Positions 56,201-64,000 of a stretch of 64,000 nt of DNA are shown piece by piece (the first letter of the stretch is position 1; each line of letters begins with the position of its first letter). The stretch covers positions 753,955 through 817,954 of the forward strand of contig VXAI01000195.1 in NCBI GenBank assembly GCA_013399305.1. The letters run 5' to 3'. The position numbers were made by a program, and so were the translations under genes. The stretch comes from Rostratula benghalensis (Eukaryota > Chordata > Aves > Charadriiformes > Rostratulidae). Under the pieces are notes generated by a model. That model was not told the origin of the DNA and did not search any database. It worked only from the letters and a program-made list of their open reading frames with translations.

Positions 56201-57655
56201 AAAAGCAGTCATACTGGATTTCTATAAATTGGTTCTCTAACCCCCCTTTTTTTTTTCTTTTTTCCCCTTCCCTTTGTGCCATTATATAGATTTATTCATT
56301 AATAATAGAGGTTTAGTATTTCACCTCTCAACATTAAGCACTCAGTCTTCTTTTTCTGGTAACCGATGGCATAACTCTGCTCATATATTTACATCCCTAC
56401 TGACAGACACTTTCAGTGTATAGTCTTTTCCAGTAAGAATTTTGGTCTGACTTGATTCCTGAAAAGATTTTCTATGATATAAAAATAAAATCTTTCACTT
56501 CTATAGTTATGCTCTCTCTTCCATAGATATCACACTATGATATGCACTGGATCTTATTATTTTCTGCTGTGTCAAGAGCTGCATTTAATACCTGTGGTTT
56601 ACTTAATCTAGGTTGCTGGGTTTTTTTAATTAAAAAAAAAGTATTTATATACATGCTTTTATAGTTCTTAATTTTGGGGGGCAGCTTTGTTTAGCTTCTT
56701 AGTCCCATGTTAAATTGATATAATAAAATTTCACCTATGAAATATTCCTATCCCTGTACTAAGCTTTTTCTCTGAACTGGCTGCATACACAGAGTGGTTT
56801 TGTTACACAGCCTTATCAATCTGTTTGCCTTAGCTCCTGACAGATTTCTCCCAGCTCCCACTTAATTAAACACATCATATATGTTTTCCTTTCAAAAAGT
56901 CCTGATTTCACTTTGGACTTTTGATGGAGACCATCACCTCCAGATACCATCTTTTTCCCCTCTGCCTAATTGGCGTTGTGTGTATAACTGGAAAAATTTC
57001 AGAGAAACTGTCAACAGTACCCTGGGGCTAAATCTTCCAGCCAGCAAAGGCTAACTTTGCCTTCCAGGATCCTCTACTTGCTTTTCACTTGAAAATCTGT
57101 GACATGCAATACGATCTCACCCTCCTCCCCAGCATTTCCTACCATCCGCCTTGGTGTCTCACGAAAGACCCCTTTGTATTCTGCCTACAACTCAGAAAAT
57201 CTCTGTCATCACACACTGGAGTGCTCCTGGTATTTAAATTCCAGTCAGCCCAGGAGACCTAAAGTTCTCAGCTGAAGATGTGTTTTCAGATATTGCCTTC
57301 CCGGAGTTGTCAGCTTGTTTTTCCTTGGCTGGGAGGCAGCGTCCCGTGATGTTAGTACTTGGCTGGGCTGTGCCATGCTGTCCTGTGCTGTGCTAAACCA
57401 TCCATTGCGAGAGCAGGGCCAGCGGTCTGAGCTCAGCCCAGTCCCTCACACCCTTGTGCACTGCTTTTGTGCCTTAGTTTTTATCTATATTTTTATATTT
57501 TCTGCCTCCAGATGAGAAGCTCTGGCCTCCAACCCCTCTGACTATGTGCTCTGGGAGCCATGTGGACAATGAAGGTAGTGGCTGAAGCAATTACCGAGCC
57601 ATTAGTGACTTCCCTGGAAGCTCTTGGCAGGCAGGTGAGATCACTGAGCACTGCA
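56201..57655. other. Intergenic
   Basis: AT-rich, nothing recognised. Confidence 0.4.
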
Positions 57656-57970
57656 GAAAGGAAACACAGTGTACTTTTCTGAAAAAGGGTAATCAGGGAA
57701 TGAGAGACCCCCTCTTCTGAGAAATAAGTCTGAAAAAATATTATGCAATCAATTTAAAGCAAGTAGAGGATAAAAAGAAAAAACAACCATAGATTTACCC
57801 AGAATCAATCATGCCATCTTACCCTAATTTCCTTCTTTGAGGAAATAACGTCTAGTAGATAAAGAGGAGGCAGCAGATGGGACATATTTTGCTTTAGGAA
57901 AGCCTTTGAAACTGTTCCACATGATTCTCTCAGAAGCAGACTAAAGAAATATGGTCTGTATCAGTGTGCT
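57656..57970 (+). mobile_element. LINE reverse-transcriptase relic
   Basis: TTTTGCTTTAGGAAAGCCTT, TGAAACTGTTCCACATGATT and CAGACTAAAGAAATATGGTC reproduce the codons around the DFSKAFDTVPH motif of CR1/L2-like reverse transcriptases. The frame is broken. Confidence 0.65.
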
Positions 57971-57999
57971 CAGTATTTCTGGCTGGGCGAGACACTTAC

Positions 58000-58246
58000 C
58001 TTGTTTCTGTGTAAGGGCGAGACCATATGTTGCAGCCCTTTCTCTAATGCACAAGCAGAAGAGCCAGCGCTTCCTGGGGGGATGAGATTTGTTGCCTGTG
58101 TGCAGACACATTCACATACTGCCATGATCAGAGGTGCTAAGTAGGCTCCCAGCAAAGGTGGCCCCAAAGTCTGCTCAAAATAGTCTGTCCAGCGGGCAGC
58201 CCTCCTCTCAGTAGGCCCCTGACTGGATCCTGAAAGTGCCACATTT
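58000..58246 (-). other. Orphan splice-bounded open exon, unknown gene
   Basis: On the - strand a textbook acceptor (TTTCCTCTTTCAG|AAA) at 58246 and a textbook donor (AACAAG|GTAAGT) at 58000 enclose 247 bases with one fully open frame: one base, then 82 codons. The frame includes ARWTDYFEQTLGPP, a hydrophobic stretch LLGAYLAPLIMAVC, and ends HRNK in phase 0. I recognise no gene. The W..YFEQ pattern is also found in the linker of some non-LTR retrotransposon ORFs, so a LINE relic is an alternative. It could also be an exon of a non-coding RNA. Confidence 0.4.
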
Positions 58247-58839
58247 CTGAAAGAGGAAACAAATACCAAAATGTAAGCAAAGGTACAACTGACTGCTTGA
58301 AGCATGCCAGGAAAAGACATGGGAATTAGAGAAAATAAAAAATGAAACGCGATTGAGAAATCACCGAAGTACCGTCCTAGTGGGTGTTAATTAAATGCAT
58401 AATTAAACCACGGGAGGAAGTCTCATTTTCTGCAGCGCTGCTGGGGCCTTTCCTTGACATTTATGTCTGCACCTTGCGCCTTGGGGGAACTGGTGTCATG
58501 AGTGATGCGGATACCGGCGACAGAGGAATGAGTTGGACAGAGATGGAAAGAGATTTTGAAAGTGGAATCACAGAGTTGTAAATTGCCATGGTACCAGCCA
58601 AGCAGATTCTGGGCTGTCGGTGAGGTATTTTTTTACAAGAGAGATAAGCTGAATAAATCAGTGTCAAAGTAGATTGCAAACCAGATTTTAGCATTCAAAA
58701 GCAGTGACGTATTTTTATAGTTGACGGTTGTGGAAACTCACCAAATAAGCAGCAGCACGTGGCTCAAGACCGCAACTCCCCTTCAAAAGAAATAAGAAAA
58801 TTCTTGTAATTTAGAAAAATGGAAGGCACTGAAATCAAT
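58247..58839. other. Intergenic
   Basis: Sequence upstream, in the - strand sense, of the orphan exon. No further exon or repeat recognised. Confidence 0.35.
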
Positions 58840-60700
58840 AACATCGAGGAAGGAAATAGCAAAGAATGGTCTCAGCCATTAAAGTCCCAGCTGAGGAGGC
58901 CCCATGAAAAATGGGCAACTAGATCAGTAAAAAATGTAGAAATGTATCCATACAAATGCTGCAACTCTGAAGCCTAAAGGAGGTGAACTAGAATTTAGAG
59001 GAAGTTATTGACATAATAAATGAAACTCAGAAACTTGGCGGAAGGGTAGGAAACTATAATAATAGGGAAGACTGGAAAGGGGTACATTAGTGGTGAAGCA
59101 GTGGAGAGTGTGAGGAATTGTCCCTAAATGAAGTTTCAGTAGAGGACATTTTGGAACACATCAATAAAATTGAACAGTAAGAAAGCACCAAGATAAGATG
59201 ATACTCAATCAAGAGTTCTGAAAGATCTCAAACACTAGATTAAGCGAAAGCTAAATGTAGCATGAAAAGTGTCCTTTAAGTTGACCACACTGCAAGAAGG
59301 ATGGAAAGTGGCAGATGTGTCTTCAGCCTTGAGAAAAGGGACACCAGGACAAATGTGGAAAACCACATGTTAGCAAATCTCCCTTCCAAACTGAACAAAT
59401 GGGTAAAAACTACAATAATAAAGAAGAGCGCTAGGAGACAATTTCATAAATGTGATTTATATGGAAAAAGTCATTACAATTCTTGCAGGAGACCATCTCA
59501 TAAATCTATTTGAACTCTTTGAAGATGTCAACAGGCTTGTTGGTAAGGCTGATCCACTTGATAAAGTGTGTATGGACTTCCAAACAAGTGCCAATAAGTC
59601 TTTCTACAAAGACTCCTGAAGTAGTTAAGCTGAGATAATAAGATGTCCTCTTGTAAATAAGTAAGATGGAGACAAAATGGGACAAAAAGTGGGAAAAAAG
59701 ATTGTTTTTTCCAGTGAAAGGAGCTCTGCAGCTTAGTCATTCAACTTAGTAATTTGATTTAGGACCTGCACTTTTTAATATCTTTATAAATGGTTCAGAA
59801 AGGGGTGGGGGAAGTGAATTCTGCAGTGACAGGGCTTGTGGATGGCACAGAATTAGCTGAGATCGACAAACCTGACCCTGAGAAGGGAGACAGATGGTTC
59901 TTGTGGCAGTGAGTGACTGTGTCAGAAATGGTGTGTCACAGTCAGTGCCAATAAATGCAAAGTAGTTTGTCTGAGAATATACAATTCAGTTATATATTAT
60001 ACTTATTCAGTTGTGGATTGAACATTGCGTTATTACCACTCAGAAACAGAGCTGCTGTAGGATAACTCTATGAAAACATTGGTGGAGTAACCACAGTAAT
60101 AAAAAATTCAAACTGAATGAGAGAAACTTGTAGAAAAGAAAAAAAGGAAGAGAAAAACATGATTATGTGCTTATGTCACAGTATAGATATAGATGTTTGG
60201 CAAACCCACATATTGATATTAATTCGTGCAGTTCTGTTCATCCTGCCTCATAAGGAATAAACTGGAACTAAAAAGGATGGGTGGGAGTTATTTAGCTCAG
60301 AGATTTAGGTTCCTAATTTAGGTTTCTACCTGTAGGTGTCAATCTGTGAGGTAAACTCCAAGACTAGATTAAAGCTTTTTAATCTGAATTCCCCCCCCCA
60401 AAACTGTATGAGGACAGAATGGTTTTCATATCAGAACAGAGAAAACAGTCAGGTATGGGACAGAGATCTTGAGATCTCCTGGGAAACAATGGAAGAGGGG
60501 ATGGCTGTTCTTTTTAAGAATAGGAGAAGTAAGGATACCCCATGAAATTATTAGACATCGTGTCTAAACCAAAAAGCCATATATTGTCATATAACATATA
60601 ATTGATTTGTGGAACTTATTGATGGAGTCTTATCGTGTGGGTCAAAAGTATAAATTAATGAAGAATTTCTGGAAGGCTGATGGGAAGTCAGTGTCCTGCC
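58840..60700 (+). mobile_element. Old CR1/L3-like LINE relic, longest in window
   Basis: A 1.8-kb sense relic with collinear landmarks: TCAATCAAGAGTTCTGAAAG (59207), GATGTCAACAGGCTTGTTGG (59522), ATCTTTATAAATGGTTCAGA (59780), CAATAAATGCAAAGTAGTTT (59949), CAGTTCTGTTCATCCTGCCT (60229), GATTTGTGGAACTTATTGAT (60603). They run from the start of the RT domain to the ORF2 end and 3' region. Many stops and deletions. Confidence 0.72.
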
Positions 60701-62210
60701 AAGCAGAATTATGGAGGCTCATTCAGTTGTCAAAAGCCAGGCAGAGGTACATGGAAAGGACTCCGAGGCAGCTAAATAGGACAATAAAGGCAATTTCTAG
60801 GCCAGAACAGAGTGAGAAACTGGCATGCCCCCCACCAGTAGCTGTTCTTGTGGCCAGTAGGACACCATGAAGATGGAACCACAACTGGGATGTCAGGAGT
60901 AGAAATGATGGTACAGTCCAACATAGGCTTTGGGGAGAGAAAGGAGAAAAGGGGGGAGAAAGGGAGAAATTTCCTATGCAGAAATTTCAGAAAATGGGGG
61001 AGACTGATGACAGCCATAAAAAAATAACCATTAGCACAGGTTTTTCCCAGAACATGGCAACAAGAAGAAGCAGTGTTCAGAGCTTGTGAATCTAGTCTTC
61101 ACTACAGCAATGCTCTAGTGGCTTTTGAAGACTTAAATTGCTGACGACCACATTCAGCCCAGGTTATCTCGCTCTGTCCAAGCTCCGTGACCAGCGCTAT
61201 TTCAGTCATTGCCAAAAACAGATGGGATCCTAGATGCACCCAGGAATGGCCCAAACGCAGTCAGTTTGGATGGATTATCTTGGAGGAATGGCTAACAAGA
61301 CATACGGGGTTGTGGAGAGCAAGGCTGGAGAACACCTCTACCTCTCCAGTATGGGGGAGAACTCAATTATGAGCATGGCTACCACTGTAGATTAGTTTAG
61401 TATAAAGCTGTGTACAGGGGTCCCAAACTTTCCTCTTCTTCAGCCTTCATTTTCCATTTTCTGGAAATAATTTTTCATAGTTCATTTTGTGCTTTAGAAA
61501 AATGCATGTTTCTGTTTCGAGTTACTCCACTGGCTGTCCCCAAGGGCATTTCCACCTGTCTCTTAAACGACTGCAAATATTTCCTGTGGGGTTCGGCAAC
61601 TGTGAATTCGGCTCCGCAAAGTTCCCAAGGACTTGGACTCCACTGGGAAGTGGTGTTGCTCATCTACAGGGTGCAAACTCAGGGGACAATGATTTAATTA
61701 GATGGGTAGCACTACTTAAAAGCAAACTTGGAATCTATTGCGGCTGCCTTTGAAGGCACTGCCTTCAGTACTGCATAAGAAGCTCATAATAACATCAGAA
61801 GTGAGGGTAAATTCGATGGCAACTTGTATATCCTTTATTGTGAAGCATGCAAAGCTGCAACATGGCAAAATCCATTAGTGCTTTGAGGACCTTTTTTGTT
61901 TTCTAAAGTCAGGAACTATTCATTAGCTCAAAGTGAAACTTACTGTAAAAATATGAGGTCCCAGTGGGACCTGCTGTTGCTGACTGAGGAAACAGCATCT
62001 TCTCCCAGAATGACCCAAGGGCCTTATGGTCACGAGCCTGGTAGGAAAGGCCCATTCTGTATCCAATCTCCTTTGATCATGGTCTGAGGAACACACAATG
62101 ATTTTTGGCATTTAGACAATTGGTCCCTTACCCAACAACCACTCACCTGGGTTCTCATCACCTGGGATGGGGAATTGGAAATAACAAGGAACTCTGAGGG
62201 TTGAAATATT
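60701..62210. other. Intergenic
   Basis: Nothing recognised beyond short low-complexity purine runs near 60930-60970. Confidence 0.4.
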
Positions 62211-62640
62211 TGTCATGGTTTAGGCTCAGAGGGCAACAAAGAACCAGGTGGCAGCCGCTCTCCCTTGAGCCCATCCACAGCTGGAAAGGCAAAATTGGAA
62301 GAAAAAGGCAAAACTGGTGGGTTGGGACAAAGGCAGTTTAACAGAACAACCAAACATTAACAGTAACGGGGATAAAGAAGTACAAAAACATGATGATGAT
62401 ACCGACCACTCACCACCGCACCCTGGACCGTCCCCTGCCCTTCCTGGCTCCCCCTGGGCCTGGCTGCCAGGGGATGGAATACCTGTGCCCCTGCTAGAGC
62501 CAGGGGACAATTAACACTCCCAGAACTAGGACAAATATAAACTAATTCAATAGAATTTGTTCAGTTGAATTCAACTAAATAATTAACATCAATAACACTA
62601 AAGAACCAGTATTGACCCGATAGCGATATAAAATACACAA
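62211..62640 (-). mobile_element. LTR-like segment of an avian endogenous retrovirus
   Basis: It begins TGTCATGGTTTAGGCTCAGA followed by GGGCAACAAAGAACCA and, further on, GGTTGGGACAAAGGCAGTTTA. I recognise this as wording of a common bird ERV LTR, usually written on the opposite strand. The 3' limit is uncertain and related sequence may continue to about 62930. No retroviral gene is visible beside it, so it is a solo or broken LTR. Confidence 0.6.
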
Positions 62641-64000
62641 GGACTGCCCCCAGCCCATTCCCTCAGCAGGGACAGCCCATGTGGGACCCTGAGAGCGTTG
62701 CAGCTTTGGGAGGAAGGGACAGGCTCAGGGCTCTGGCACTGGGGCAAGGAGTTCTCAGGATGGCAGCAAGCAAGGGAGAGAGAACTTTTAAGCAAAATTC
62801 TTAATTTCTGTTGAATGTGGTGTTCATGGTATGAAATAACCCTCTTGGTAGCTTGGGTCAAGTGCCCAGGTCTCACTTCACCTCTTCCCCATGCCTGCAA
62901 AGCTCGAAAACACCATGACCTTGAAAACCCGCACAATATAGCTAGCTATAAAGTTAATATTTTCATCAATTCAGACACTAGAGTCTTCTAGCAGTGCATT
63001 TTTCCCAAGCATTAGAAGAGACCGTAAAGAACAGTAAACTTACTGAAAGACAAGTTAGTTCTTTGTTGCTCAAACCAGGACAACAATGAGGCTGCCCACA
63101 ATCCTGGGGCAGAATTTCCTAGAAAATGCCTGGAAAATACTTTTCCCAAAATAGGGCCATTCTTACCTGGGGTCCACCCCCGTCCCTTTTTCTTATATGT
63201 AGCCCCAACACAGATGTACTGTTGCAACTGTGGGGCTCTCACAGGAGCTTCTTAGGCTGGCAGAGCCTCTGAACAGAAAAGATTTATAATTACAGACAAA
63301 AAAGAGAGTGCTGCGAGTAATCTCAGAGCTTTGCTATGCATATGTATGTTCTTCAGTCTCCGGGTAGGGATGATCTGCTTTACATGAGTACTTGTCACCA
63401 TGGCAGGACTTTGAGCTGCCTGACTGATGCTCACTTTGAATTCTGTGACTGCAGGACTTTTCCTGGCATTTCTGACCTAGAAAATATTTACTTTTATACA
63501 TATATATATATATATATATAAAGCAGAACTACTATCCCTGGAAAAGTTTAACAAGGTGTTTTGGTGCCTGTCAGGGAGTTGGCAATGGAAATCAATGTCA
63601 AAATGGTAGCATGGTTCTGGACTTAATTAGATAGGTTGATTTTGGGGGGAGGAGTAATTTTAAAGACTGTGACACTGTGGAATTTTCTGCCTTGAGATAA
63701 GAAAAAAACAGCCTCAAAATTTGTTTCTCTGTTTCCTAGAAAATTAGTTTTATGCACAGTTTTCGACGGTTTCAGCCGAACATCTCTGTTTTTCCATGAT
63801 ATGTTTCACAACATATTTGTTACATCCAGACATAGAATGTTTGAATTAATCAAAACTGAAATATTTATGGAGAAAGCCATTTCACGTCTGTCTCTGTCAC
63901 GAGGCTGGCTGCTCTGATAGGGATTAGAGGTTGTTACACTAATGACTTAGACTTTTGTCTCATTGCCAGAGCAGTTTCCCAATTTAGAACCTTTTTATTC
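62641..64000. other. Intergenic to window end
   Basis: The first 300 bases may still be retroelement-derived. The rest is unique-looking and AT-rich with a TA microsatellite. PCDH1, the expected next gene, is not reached. Confidence 0.4.
63499..63520. repeat. (TA)n microsatellite
   Basis: Eleven TA/AT dinucleotides in a row. Confidence 0.95.

Noticed and set aside
1..64000. CRISPR arrays, operons, phage, insertion sequences, tRNA or rRNA genes
   Set aside because: The repeats are dispersed CR1 LINEs, not spaced arrays. The genes have introns, and no tRNA or rRNA signature was seen.

Overview
This window is avian nuclear DNA. CR1 LINE copies are everywhere and carry the ATTCTATGATTC-type 3' tip typical of birds. 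There are also remnants of much older CR1/L3-like LINEs and one LTR-like segment of a type seen in birds. Two vertebrate genes are recognisable. They lie tail to tail, in the arrangement of human chromosome 5q31.3: PCDH12 on the + strand (coding exons 4888-14910) and DELE1 on the - strand (coding exons 36986 down to 19008). No bacterial, phage, CRISPR or operon-like structure is present.

Layout. 1-4887: non-coding sequence upstream of PCDH12, with one CR1. 4888-14910: PCDH12, a non-clustered protocadherin made of one large exon (signal peptide, six cadherin repeats, membrane span, start of the cytoplasmic tail) and three small exons for the conserved tail. A 35-base assembly gap lies in intron 1. 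14911-18860: PCDH12 3' UTR and the space between the convergent genes, filled by CR1 copies. 19008-36986: DELE1, the mitochondrial stress relay protein. Eight coding exons are placed with good or fair support and three (exon 4, exon 5 and the last exon) only provisionally. It starts in a CpG-rich promoter at about 36.6-37.3 kb. 37.3-64 kb: a gene-poor interval which, by human synteny, should be the DELE1-PCDH1 intergenic region. It holds CR1 copies, long antisense CR1/L3 relics and an LTR-like segment, plus one unexplained splice-bounded open exon on the - strand (58000-58246).

The two genes are neighbours, not a functional unit. PCDH12 is a cell-adhesion protein known from endothelium and trophoblast. 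DELE1 carries mitochondrial stress to the kinase HRI. I saw no clear new biological system. The most useful leads are the orphan exon at 58.0-58.25 kb, the provisional DELE1 exons and their unresolved reading phase, and the inverted CR1 pairs around DELE1 exons. All homology calls come from reading the sequence and remembered family features; nothing was searched.
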